Shown here piece by piece: positions 10,184-17,425 of a stretch of 46,271 nucleotides of DNA. The stretch spans positions 1 through 46,271 of the forward strand of contig CAMDQH010000019.1 in the NCBI GenBank assembly GCA_945905815.1, given 5' to 3'. The DNA comes from Bacteriovorax stolpii. GTDB taxonomy: Bacteria; Bdellovibrionota; Bacteriovoracia; Bacteriovoracales; Bacteriovoracaceae. The notes beneath the pieces are model-generated. The model searched no databases, was not told the origin of the DNA, and saw nothing but the letters and a program-made list of their open reading frames with translations. The number at the start of each line of letters is the position of its first letter. Positions within the stretch are counted from its first letter, which is position 1. The translations under genes and the position numbers were made by a program.

Positions 10184-10741
10184 CTATTTTCTTTTTTTTG
10201 CAGTGAAGTCGGCAAGTATCTTTTTGATCATTAACACTTCTTGTTTCAGATCCGGGTGTTTAGCATTTATACGAACGAGTAATTGGTTAACTTGATGGTC
10301 CATAAGTTTCATGTCGCCAAGCAGCTCACTTAAAATATCAGTTTTAAACTCAGCGACTGATACTCTCACATCTGCATCAAACTCTGCTTTTCTCGCTTTC
10401 TCTCTTAATTGAACTATTTCTTCGCTCTCAAGATCATAATGACCTTCAACCACTTGCTGAGGTTGTGACTTAAGAGCGGTAGCTCCTGCAGAACGAGGAG
10501 CTTGAGACCCTGGGGCCGCAGGTCGGCCAAGTTGTTGAGCTGTACGCGCATCATCTAGTTTTTTAACTTGTCCCATTGGTTGTGGAGCTGCAGGCGCACC
10601 TGGAGGGCGAGTTGGTCTCGGCTTAACTCCGCTATCTTGCATCTGGAATTCCAGATCAACGTCCTGATGGACGGCGTCGTTTTTCTTCTTTTTCATCTCG
10701 TCTTCGTCTTCGAATTCGAGGTCTAGATCATCTAGTGCCAT
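10184..10741 (-). CDS. acidic/Pro-rich/coiled-coil protein of unknown function
   Basis: I do not recognise this 185-residue protein. Residues 1-30 are strongly acidic (DDLDLEFEDEDE) and then Lys-rich. Residues 40-95 are a disordered Pro/Ala linker. Residues 105-182 form a predicted charged helix or coiled coil ending in KKRK. The layout suits an adaptor or scaffold. A GGAAAGGA ribosome-binding site precedes the ATG. It is divergently paired across about 160 bases with a degenerate receiver-domain protein that also starts with an acidic tail, which hints at a shared signalling or motility role. That is inference from context only. Confidence 0.75.
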   Translation of the reverse strand: MALDDLDLEFEDEDEMKKKKNDAVHQDVDLEFQMQDSGVKPRPTRPPGAPAAPQPMGQVKKLDDARTAQQLGRPAAPGSQAPRSAGATALKSQPQQVVEGHYDLESEEIVQLREKARKAEFDADVRVSVAEFKTDILSELLGDMKLMDHQVNQLLVRINAKHPDLKQEVLMIKKILADFTAKKRK

Positions 10742-10836
10742 TAGTTTACATTCCTTTCCTTAGTAGTCTTATCGGTTTTCCATTTAGTAACTTGAGTCAT
10801 TCTGTAAAGTTTCTCGATTAAGCTTCTAATATCTGT

Positions 10837-10863
10837 TAAGCTTTGCCAGAAAATGGACGATAA
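10837..10863 (+). promoter_or_regulatory. sigma-28 (FliA)-type promoter candidate
   Basis: TAAGCTTT, 11 bases, then GACGATAA closely matches the flagellar sigma-28 consensus (TAAAGTTT, 11 bases, GCCGATAA). Transcription would start about 35 bases before the pseudo-receiver gene. An exact TAAAGTTT also occurs at 10805-10812 but lacks a matching -10 element. Confidence 0.5.
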
Positions 10864-10903
10864 GCTGTCAGATTTATAGAAAGATTATATTTGGAGGAGC
10901 CCC

Positions 10904-11500
10904 ATGTCGGGACCTGATGAGGATGATAAACCAACCGTAGTGTTGGATCTTAACCTTCTAAAAAAACAAAAGTTGATGCAGGAAGAAGACCTGGCCAACA
11001 TGGCCACAGAGCTGGAGTTCAATACAGCTCCAGAATCAGAGAGTTCAGAAGATTTTGCTGAACAATTTTTAGAGCAAAGAAGCAAAGCAGCTCCTTCAAT
11101 CGCGGGAAAATCCGCGGCCAGACAGGAAGCTAGTTTCCCTGTTATCCTTTTTGATTTTACGAGTGATTTTTTCCAGAAGTCACAAGCCCAGTTCCCTAAG
11201 GGATTTTCTTATACCATTGTTAAAACGCTTGCGGATCTTAACCAATGTTTAAGATCAAAAGATTTTCAAATTGTTATATTTAATTATGATGGAAATCCCA
11301 AGGCAGTGAATCAACTCTGTGCCCAGATCAAGGCCAAGAAACCAGCGACTAAAACAATGATTATGGCGAAAGCGATATCACCAGAAAAAGCTGTGGCCCA
11401 CGCTAAAACGGCTTCAGGCGCTGCTAGTTATTATCAATATCCATTAGAGGCATCGAAGATAGAAAAAGAATTAAAAAAACTGAAGGCACTGGCAAAATAA
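10904..11500 (+). CDS. degenerate receiver-domain (pseudo-receiver) protein
   Basis: The 198-residue protein has an acidic N-terminal tail (residues 1-20, DEDDKPTVVLDLNLLKKQK) and a disordered linker. Residues 78-196 have the strand-helix rhythm of a response-regulator receiver. Strand 1 is VILFDF, strand 3 is FQIVIFNYDG, strand 4 is KTMIMAK and the last strand runs YYQYPLEASKI. The residue expected to accept phosphate is N127, and the conserved Lys before Pro is Tyr (Y179), so classical phosphorylation looks impossible. GGAGGA precedes the ATG, and a sigma-28-like promoter and a good terminator flank the gene. The receiver call is from pattern, not from a search. Confidence 0.65.
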   Translation: MSGPDEDDKPTVVLDLNLLKKQKLMQEEDLANMATELEFNTAPESESSEDFAEQFLEQRSKAAPSIAGKSAARQEASFPVILFDFTSDFFQKSQAQFPKGFSYTIVKTLADLNQCLRSKDFQIVIFNYDGNPKAVNQLCAQIKAKKPATKTMIMAKAISPEKAVAHAKTASGAASYYQYPLEASKIEKELKKLKALAK

Positions 11501-11514
11501 GTTTCAAAAAAAAA

Positions 11515-11545
11515 AGCCATCGCGGTCAAGACGATGGCTTCTTTA
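11515..11545 (+). terminator. rho-independent terminator after the pseudo-receiver gene
   Basis: AGCCATCG (11515-11522) pairs perfectly with CGATGGCT (11532-11539) around a nine-base loop. A T-rich run follows and an A-tract precedes the stem. It begins 14 bases after the stop codon. Confidence 0.8.
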
Positions 11546-11648
11546 TAAGATCTGGGAGGAAATCATGGTTAAATGATTTTCGGACCCATCATTTACGAAT
11601 TCCTGATTCTCGTCAACACTCCAAAGCTCTTTTTTTTTAACACTCAAT

Positions 11649-11682
11649 CCCATCAAGATGTTAGAAAACATCACTTGACGGG
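11649..11682 (+). promoter_or_regulatory. imperfect hairpin in the leader of the cytochrome gene
   Basis: CCCATCAAGATGTT (11649-11662) pairs with AACATCACTTGACGGG (11667-11682) across a four-base loop. There is one mismatch and a two-base bulge. It lies 27 bases before the cytochrome start, with GGTTTTT between. It could be an attenuator or an operator; neither is shown. Nearby, GGGAGG precedes a three-codon ORF at about 11564, a possible mini-leader. Confidence 0.35.
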
Positions 11683-11709
11683 CCATGTCTGGTTTTTAAT
11701 CATTAACTG

Positions 11710-13389
11710 ATGAAAAACAAGCATCTTGCTAAACTTATTTTATTTACCATGCTTTCCCTGCCTTCCTTCGCTCAAGAGTGGGGCCGAGATTTCGAAGTGC
11801 TTACCCCCAGAGAAAATATTTATCAGTTGGATGAAGGCACCTACCAGAAAAAAATAAATGAAGGTAGAAAGATTGCCTTATTCTACCCTGTTGTTGTTAG
11901 TGATTTGTTAATCCCCTATCAACCTGTAAAAGCCTTTTTTGAAAGTGATCCAAATGATCCCGTTCGAAAAGTTCTGTATAATCTGGCACGAGTTGTTTCC
12001 CCATTTAAATCAATGGATGATGTTTTTAAATGGCTTGGTCTCCATGAATTTCCGCGAACAGTACAAAGTGAAACACCAAATGCGTTCCCTGTTCTAACAA
12101 ATCAAGAAACAGAACTTGCAATGGGTGCAACGATATTTCATACCGACAATGGAGAAGCACTTACTTTTGGCTGTGCGGCCTGCCACTCGGCAGATTTATT
12201 TGGAGTAAAAGTTCTAGGTCTTACAAATCGTTTTCCACGCGCTAATGAAATTTTCAGACAAGGTCAGGCCCTTGCTCCTTATATTAATTCATTTCTTTTC
12301 AAGGATCTGTTGAAGTCTACGGAAGGTGAAAGGCAGATGCTGCTTAAACTAAAATCCACAGTGAAATGGATTGGAACTAAAAAACCGACAGTACTTGGAC
12401 TCGATACAAGTCTTGCGCAAGTGGCACTCTCTCTTGCAAAAAGAGAGCAAGACCCATACGCCACAAAAACTGAAAAATCGGCAAAATCACCACGTCCAAA
12501 TAAATTATCCGAAATGATTGCTGACTCAAAACCAGCGGTATGGTGGAACGTAAAGCATAAAAACCGTTGGCTCTCAGATGGATCTATCGTTTCAGGAAAT
12601 CCAGTGCATACAAATTTTCTTTGGAATGAAATTGGAAGAGGAACTGATTTAAAAAAATTAGAAACATGGATGAAAGATAATCAAAATCAAATAGAAGCTT
12701 TAACAGCTGCAGTGTTTGCTTCGAAGCCTCCGCGGTATGAAAAGTTTTTTGGTGTAGATTCCATTGATATTGAGAAAGCAAAGCGCGGGCAAAAGCATTT
12801 TGTACAATCATGCCAGAAATGCCATGGAGCTTACGAAAAGGGCTGGGACCAACCGCAGGCCTTAAAATTATCTGACGTTAAACTCATGCAAAACTTTAAA
12901 GTCACTTACCATAAAAAAACCCCGGTTATAGATGTAGGAACAGACCCTGGTCGCTACTTGGGCATGAAAGAATTTGCAGATGATCTCAATCGTCTTCAAA
13001 TCTCAAAAGATATCAAGACTGTTGTCGAGCCTCAGAAAGGTTATGTGCCACCCCCACTTGAGGGTATCTGGTCTCGCTGGCCATATTTTCACAATAACTC
13101 TATTCCGAACTTATGTGCTCTCTTAACGGTCAATACTTTACGACCAAAAACTTACGTGGCCGGACAAGCAATCAATAAACAAACCGATTTTGATCAGGAA
13201 TGTGTAGGATACCCCATTGGTGATAAAGCGCCTGAAGCATGGAAGAATGATAAAGATTATTTTTACGACACTCAACTTGAGGGTCTATCAAACTCAGGAC
13301 ACGACGTGAAAATATTCATCAAGGAAGGCAAAGAAATTTATACTCCTTTAGAAAAATCGGAGCTGATAGAGTTCTTGAAAACACTTTAG
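11710..13389 (+). CDS. periplasmic di-haem cytochrome c, RoxA/peroxidase-like
   Basis: The 559-residue protein starts with a signal peptide (about 1-21, ending SFAQ), so it acts in the periplasm or outside the cell. It has two covalent haem sites: CAACH at 155-159 and CQKCH at 368-372. The 213-residue spacing and the C-terminal segment PPPLEGIWSRWPYFHNNS resemble the RoxA-type rubber oxygenase/di-haem peroxidase-like group. In that group, members cleave polyisoprenoids, reduce peroxide or have unknown roles. I cannot choose between these. The gene ends exactly where the convergent GNAT-C39 gene ends, with no base between. Confidence 0.85.
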   Translation: MKNKHLAKLILFTMLSLPSFAQEWGRDFEVLTPRENIYQLDEGTYQKKINEGRKIALFYPVVVSDLLIPYQPVKAFFESDPNDPVRKVLYNLARVVSPFKSMDDVFKWLGLHEFPRTVQSETPNAFPVLTNQETELAMGATIFHTDNGEALTFGCAACHSADLFGVKVLGLTNRFPRANEIFRQGQALAPYINSFLFKDLLKSTEGERQMLLKLKSTVKWIGTKKPTVLGLDTSLAQVALSLAKREQDPYATKTEKSAKSPRPNKLSEMIADSKPAVWWNVKHKNRWLSDGSIVSGNPVHTNFLWNEIGRGTDLKKLETWMKDNQNQIEALTAAVFASKPPRYEKFFGVDSIDIEKAKRGQKHFVQSCQKCHGAYEKGWDQPQALKLSDVKLMQNFKVTYHKKTPVIDVGTDPGRYLGMKEFADDLNRLQISKDIKTVVEPQKGYVPPPLEGIWSRWPYFHNNSIPNLCALLTVNTLRPKTYVAGQAINKQTDFDQECVGYPIGDKAPEAWKNDKDYFYDTQLEGLSNSGHDVKIFIKEGKEIYTPLEKSELIEFLKTL

Positions 13390-14523
13390 TTACTCGCCGT
13401 AGACGACAACGGTGGCAGAAGTTTTGCTTTTGCCCCATCTAGAAATTTTCAAAAACTGATCTTCAGGAATGGGAATGTGGACGCGACTTATAACGCCTTC
13501 ATGCTCGACTTCCTGATCCGGGTCATGAATGAAAACGAAACCATCATCATAGGCCGTAACTGTAACCCAGTGAGGAACATGGTTATGATCAAAGTGATAA
13601 GTGGTAATCAAAACAATCGGCACTCCACCTTTTTTCAAAATCTCTTTTAAATCCTCGAGAGTCAGCCGCTTTTTATGGATCTTAATATTCGTTTCTTCGA
13701 TTTTTTTGACAAAATCTTTATGAACGAGCTCGATAATTTTCTTTTTCTCCAAGCTTCTGACAGAATTTAAAAACATAGGGGAAGTCTGAGAAAGAAAAAT
13801 TTCTGATCTATACCCTCTTCTCCAGGCCGAAAGCGCAAGCCCATGTGGCCCACAGCCGCCATGGCCAGAAGTCATAAAAATAGTCGTGGCCTCTCGCCAG
13901 ATCTGTAATTCATTTGAAAGAGACATATCGCACTTAGGATTAAAAGTTCGCATCGCCATCATGAGGCAAGATGACCCACAGGTAAAATCAGTTCCCTGTT
14001 GGTGGTAGGGAATATCTAAACGTGGTGTCTTCTTGAGAGTTCGTATTCTCTTCTCAAAGCAAAGCGCGGTTGACCCATCATCGTAGTAATCCTCTTTCTG
14101 AGTGAATTTTACATAACCTAGTTTTTTATAAAGATTAATTGCACCCTTATTATCGGCCTTAACTTCTAAACGAAGATGGGCACAATCCTTATCCTCAGCA
14201 GTTCGCTCTTCAAGCTCAGTCATGAGCTTAGTGGCCAGACCATGGCCCTGAAATTCCTTTAAGGTGCAAATGGAATAAAGTCTGGCAAGACTAGTTCCAC
14301 GGTTTATAAGAACTAGCCCGTACCCAACTACCCTGGTCTGGTATTCCAACACAAGCATGATTGATCGTGCATGCTTAATCATCCAGTGAAAACTACGCCT
14401 GCTCATCTGATCGTAGCTAAAACAAGCGTTCTCTACCTCGACAAGCTGCCCCAGATCAGTCAATTTTACTTTTCTAATTTTTACTTTCGTAGGGTCAATG
14501 ACCCCCTTGAAGATGCGTTCCAT
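13390..14523 (-). CDS. GNAT acetyltransferase fused to a C39-like cysteine peptidase domain
   Basis: Two domains are visible. Residues about 15-170 are a GNAT fold with the acetyl-CoA loop FQGHGLATKLM and the terminal YKKLGY segment. Residues about 180-377 are a papain-like C39-type domain. Its catalytic Cys is in DFTCGSSC, its His in VPHWVTV and its Asp in FIHDPD, so the triad is complete. I start at the ATG at 14523 (377 residues) because the GNAT domain begins soon after. A longer frame reaches 14643, but it would run across the start of the divergent ATP-grasp gene and adds no domain. No strong ribosome-binding site is visible. The domain pair, next to RimK-like and aspartoacylase genes, suggests making or trimming an acylated amino acid or peptide. 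Confidence 0.88.
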   Translation of the reverse strand: MERIFKGVIDPTKVKIRKVKLTDLGQLVEVENACFSYDQMSRRSFHWMIKHARSIMLVLEYQTRVVGYGLVLINRGTSLARLYSICTLKEFQGHGLATKLMTELEERTAEDKDCAHLRLEVKADNKGAINLYKKLGYVKFTQKEDYYDDGSTALCFEKRIRTLKKTPRLDIPYHQQGTDFTCGSSCLMMAMRTFNPKCDMSLSNELQIWREATTIFMTSGHGGCGPHGLALSAWRRGYRSEIFLSQTSPMFLNSVRSLEKKKIIELVHKDFVKKIEETNIKIHKKRLTLEDLKEILKKGGVPIVLITTYHFDHNHVPHWVTVTAYDDGFVFIHDPDQEVEHEGVISRVHIPIPEDQFLKISRWGKSKTSATVVVYGE

Positions 14524-14562
14524 TCTGATATTGTACATAAATACAAACAACTTGGAAGGCAC

Positions 14563-16050
14563 GTGGCCAAAATTATTGTCATCGTCGAGAAACTTAAGGA
14601 CTGGAACTCTTACTATCCCGTTGAACAACTTATGACCCCGCAAGATTACCTTGTTAATTGGGACGAGAGTCTTTATTCATCTAAAATTTCCGATGGCAGA
14701 ATTAAAATTATTAATCTGTGCCGTAACTATAAGTACCAGAGTAACGGTTACTACTGCTCACTTCTTGCAGAGGCCCGTGGTCATTCGGTGATTCCTTCAA
14801 TTAAAGCAATTAATGATCTTAGTAAATCTTTTCTCTATTCATTGCAAACTGAAGATCTGGATCTGGCACTTCAAAAAGCGCTTAAAAATCAGAACTCCGC
14901 AGTCCCATTCACAATCACCATTTACTTTGGGAAAACAGAAAAGGAACCACTTCAAGATGTGGCACGACAGATCTTTGATCTTTTTGCTGCCCCAATTCTT
15001 CACGTGGACTTCATATGGGATAAAAAGTGGGAAATTAAAGCAATTCGAACGGGTAGCCTAAATGCTCTTACCCCGGCCGATGAGGATAAGTTTGCTGGCT
15101 CATTAGATGAATACTCTGCAAAAATCTGGCGTAAACCAAAAACCAAGAAAAAATACCGGTATGATTTGGCCATTTTACACAATCCGTCCGAAGCTATGCC
15201 CCCATCGGATAGAAAAGCACTGGCCAATTTCATTAGGGCCGGAAAAGACAGCGACGTTTTAGTAGAACTAATCGAGAAGAAAGATTACTCGCGGATTGCT
15301 GAATTTGATGCACTATTCATTCGAGAAACAACAGCTATAAATCATCACACTTACCGTTTTGCAAAAAAAGCTGAAGCCGAGGGCCTCATTGTCATAGACG
15401 ATCCCATGTCGATTTTAAGATGTACGAATAAAATCTACATGCATAACTTACTCCAATCAAACAATATTAACACACCCAAGACACTCGTCATAAGTAACAA
15501 TGCAGAACAGCTCAAAGAAGCAGTAGATGAGATTGGCTTTCCGATGATCATTAAAATACCTGACGGATCATTCTCTAAAGGTATTTATAAAGTTAAAACT
15601 TTGGAGGAAATGAAAAAGATAACTGGAGATCTTTTCAAAAAAACTGCACTCCTTCTGGCACAGGAATATTTCTATACCGATTTTGATTGGCGAATTGGCA
15701 TACTCAACGACCGCCCCATTTACGCTTGTAAGTACTACATGACTAAAGGTCACTGGCAAATATACAACCATGATAAAAAAGTAAGCACTGGAATTCAGTC
15801 CGGCGACTCAGAAACTTTCCCTATTTCAAAAGTTCCAAAACACGTTATTTCAACAGCACTTAAAATGTCTCATCAAATTGGCAACAGTCTCTACGGAGTT
15901 GACCTAAAAGAAAAAGATAAGAAAGCATACGTCATTGAAATAAATGATAATCCTAATATTGACGTGGATGTTGAGGACGCAATTGCTGGAATGGACCTCT
16001 ACCATAACATCATTCATGAATTCGTAAGAAGGATTGAGGCGAATAAATGA
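14563..16050 (+). CDS. RimK-family ATP-grasp amide ligase with N-terminal RLAN-type domain
   Basis: The protein (495 residues from the preferred GTG) has an N-terminal domain seen in RimK-like ligases, including LCRNYKYQSNGYYCSLLAEA. A C-terminal ATP-grasp follows (about 290-490). Its ATP-binding loop is PMIIKIPDGSFSKGIYKV and its metal-binding segment EINDNPN. Such enzymes use ATP to join an amino acid, often glutamate, to a carboxylate. I choose GTG 14563, preceded by GGAAGG at 14554-14559, because the family sequence begins there (VAKIIVIVEKLKDW). A 64-codon extension to an ATG at 14371 lies inside the divergent GNAT-C39 gene. The stop codon overlaps the next ATG by four bases, so it is coupled to the aspartoacylase. 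Confidence 0.88.
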   Translation: MAKIIVIVEKLKDWNSYYPVEQLMTPQDYLVNWDESLYSSKISDGRIKIINLCRNYKYQSNGYYCSLLAEARGHSVIPSIKAINDLSKSFLYSLQTEDLDLALQKALKNQNSAVPFTITIYFGKTEKEPLQDVARQIFDLFAAPILHVDFIWDKKWEIKAIRTGSLNALTPADEDKFAGSLDEYSAKIWRKPKTKKKYRYDLAILHNPSEAMPPSDRKALANFIRAGKDSDVLVELIEKKDYSRIAEFDALFIRETTAINHHTYRFAKKAEAEGLIVIDDPMSILRCTNKIYMHNLLQSNNINTPKTLVISNNAEQLKEAVDEIGFPMIIKIPDGSFSKGIYKVKTLEEMKKITGDLFKKTALLLAQEYFYTDFDWRIGILNDRPIYACKYYMTKGHWQIYNHDKKVSTGIQSGDSETFPISKVPKHVISTALKMSHQIGNSLYGVDLKEKDKKAYVIEINDNPNIDVDVEDAIAGMDLYHNIIHEFVRRIEANK

Positions 16051-16886
16051 AGAAGCCTACAAGAGTTGTTATCGTGGGAGGAACTCACGGCAATGAATGG
16101 ACTGGAATTCAAATCGTGCGCCACTATCAGGATTATTTAAAAAATAAATTTCCAAAGCTAGTTCTCGAATTTATTTTTGCTAATCCTGTTGCTCATGAAG
16201 AAAACTCACGTTTCAAAGATGAAGACTTGAACCGTGCCTTTCAGTATTTAGATGAGAAAAGAACTTCCTATGAACATATTCGTGCTCATGAAATTAAGGC
16301 GATTATCGAACGTGAACCTTGCCTGGTATTGGATCTGCACACCACGACTTCTGCTATGGGAAATAGTTTGATCGTTACCAGATACAATTCCCTAAACCTC
16401 TCTTTATGCGCCAAGTTGTCGCAGCAATTCCCAGATTGTCGTGTTATTGGGGCCCCGGATCCGAAATTAAAGTTTCTCGCAAGTCAGTCAGAATTTGGGC
16501 TCATATTAGAGGTTGGTCCCGTGGCAAATAGCGTTGTAGATGCTGTTCCACTGGAATCAACCCTGGCCTTAATAGAGCAAATTTTAGAGGCAATGAGTGA
16601 CTCACAGATCGTTAGCGGTAACTGTGTTGAACTGTATGAGGAAACTCAGGATGTTTATTATCCTCAAGGCGAAAAAGGTGAATTAAATGGCTATATTCAT
16701 TCTGGATTCCAGGGCAAAAACTTCCACCTTTTAAATGGCAAATTTGTCCCTTTTATGACATTTCAAAAAGAGTCAATTGAGATGAAAATTGACGAAGATT
16801 TGTATCCAATTTTTATCAACGAAGCTGCATATTACCCTCAGAAATTGGCCTTTACACTGTGCCGAAAAAAATCGATATCCTACTAA
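16047..16886 (+). CDS. aspartoacylase/succinylglutamate desuccinylase family zinc hydrolase
   Basis: This 279-residue enzyme has the zinc ligands of the M14-related aspartoacylase family: H14 and E17 in GGTHGNE, and H98 in LDLHTTT. The catalytic glutamate is E155 in LEVGP. The substrate-carboxylate motif RFKDEDLNR is typical of enzymes acting on N-acyl-aspartate or similar acidic N-acyl amino acids. Length is close to that of known aspartoacylases. Its start overlaps the ATP-grasp stop (ATGA), so the two are translationally coupled. With the divergent GNAT-C39 gene it could form a make-and-break cycle for an N-acyl amino acid or conjugate. The exact substrate is not readable. Confidence 0.88.
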   Translation: MKKPTRVVIVGGTHGNEWTGIQIVRHYQDYLKNKFPKLVLEFIFANPVAHEENSRFKDEDLNRAFQYLDEKRTSYEHIRAHEIKAIIEREPCLVLDLHTTTSAMGNSLIVTRYNSLNLSLCAKLSQQFPDCRVIGAPDPKLKFLASQSEFGLILEVGPVANSVVDAVPLESTLALIEQILEAMSDSQIVSGNCVELYEETQDVYYPQGEKGELNGYIHSGFQGKNFHLLNGKFVPFMTFQKESIEMKIDEDLYPIFINEAAYYPQKLAFTLCRKKSISY

Positions 16887-16955
16887 TGCGGTACATTGTT
16901 TTAATGGCACAAAAAGTTGCTGACATCAAATAGCTAAAATAATTCTGATAACATC

Positions 16956-16984
16956 TTGCGCATATTAAAAAGTTCGATTAAATT
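16956..16984 (+). promoter_or_regulatory. promoter candidate for the Ala-rich lipoprotein gene
   Basis: TTGCGC (16956-16961), 17 bases, TAAATT (16979-16984). The -35 overlaps the left arm of an inverted repeat: GCATATTAAA at 16960-16969 and TTTAATATGC at 17016-17025. The arms bracket the predicted transcription start, so the arms could bind a regulator or fold in DNA. Confidence 0.45.
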
Positions 16985-17056
16985 TAAAGAACTAAATCAA
17001 GAATTACGAATCATCTTTAATATGCACATTGGATGAATCACAAACAAGGGGTCTTT

Positions 17057-17251
17057 ATGTCTAAGTATTTATTTCTAGCTGCTGCTTTAATCGTTCTTGC
17101 TGTTGCTTGTAACAAAAAAGAAGAAGTTGCTGCACCTGAAGCTACTACAACTGAACAAGCTGCTCCAGAAGCTGCTCCAACAACTGAAGCTGCTCCAGAA
17201 GCTGCTCCAGCTGCAGAAGCTGCTCCAACTGAAGCTCCAGCTGCTGAGTAA
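17057..17251 (+). CDS. small Ala/Pro/Glu-repeat lipoprotein
   Basis: The 64-residue product starts at ATG 17057, eight bases after AAGGGG; an ATG eight codons upstream lacks a site. A lipoprotein signal (LIVLAVAC) places the lipidated cysteine at residue 18. The -3 residue is Ala rather than the more usual Leu. The mature part is KKEE followed by repeats of the type EAAPxx (Ala, Pro, Glu, Thr only). It is probably an extended, flexible envelope tether or spacer. It is monocistronic, with its own promoter candidate and a strong terminator, which suggests high expression. No enzymatic role is apparent. Confidence 0.85.
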   Translation: MSKYLFLAAALIVLAVACNKKEEVAAPEATTTEQAAPEAAPTTEAAPEAAPAAEAAPTEAPAAE

Positions 17252-17278
17252 TTTTGAATTAAAATCAAAATATAAAAG

Positions 17279-17307
17279 AGGCCTGCTTTCGAGCAGGCCT
17301 TTTTTTT
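17279..17307 (+). terminator. strong rho-independent terminator after the lipoprotein gene
   Basis: A nine-base perfect stem (AGGCCTGCT / AGCAGGCCT) with a TTCG tetraloop is followed by eight T residues. Confidence 0.95.
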
Positions 17308-17371
17308 GGTTTATATTAACAAAAGACAACTTTAAGTTATTGTAAAGATTAGCAACACCCACTTAACGATT

Positions 17372-17398
17372 CAACTATTACGGCAGGTCTTCCGATAA
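17372..17398 (+). promoter_or_regulatory. possible sigma-28-type promoter of the outer-membrane protein gene
   Basis: TCCGATAA (17391-17398) is a near-perfect sigma-28 -10 element, 28 bases before the ATG. The corresponding -35 (CAACTATT, 11 bases upstream) matches only about half of the consensus. Confidence 0.3.
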
Positions 17399-17425
17399 GC
17401 CATTAACGGCATACAAGGACATTGC

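Noticed and set aside
14371-14562. 64-codon N-terminal extension of the ATP-grasp ligase
   Set aside because: It lies inside the divergent GNAT-C39 gene, and the ligase family sequence begins at the GTG at 14563.
14524-14643. 40-codon N-terminal extension of the GNAT-C39 protein
   Set aside because: No part of a GNAT domain, no ribosome-binding site, and it overlaps the start of the ATP-grasp gene.
17038-17268. Alanine/serine-rich minus-strand ORF over the lipoprotein gene
   Set aside because: Antisense to the repetitive EAAP-coding sequence, which keeps several frames open by composition alone.
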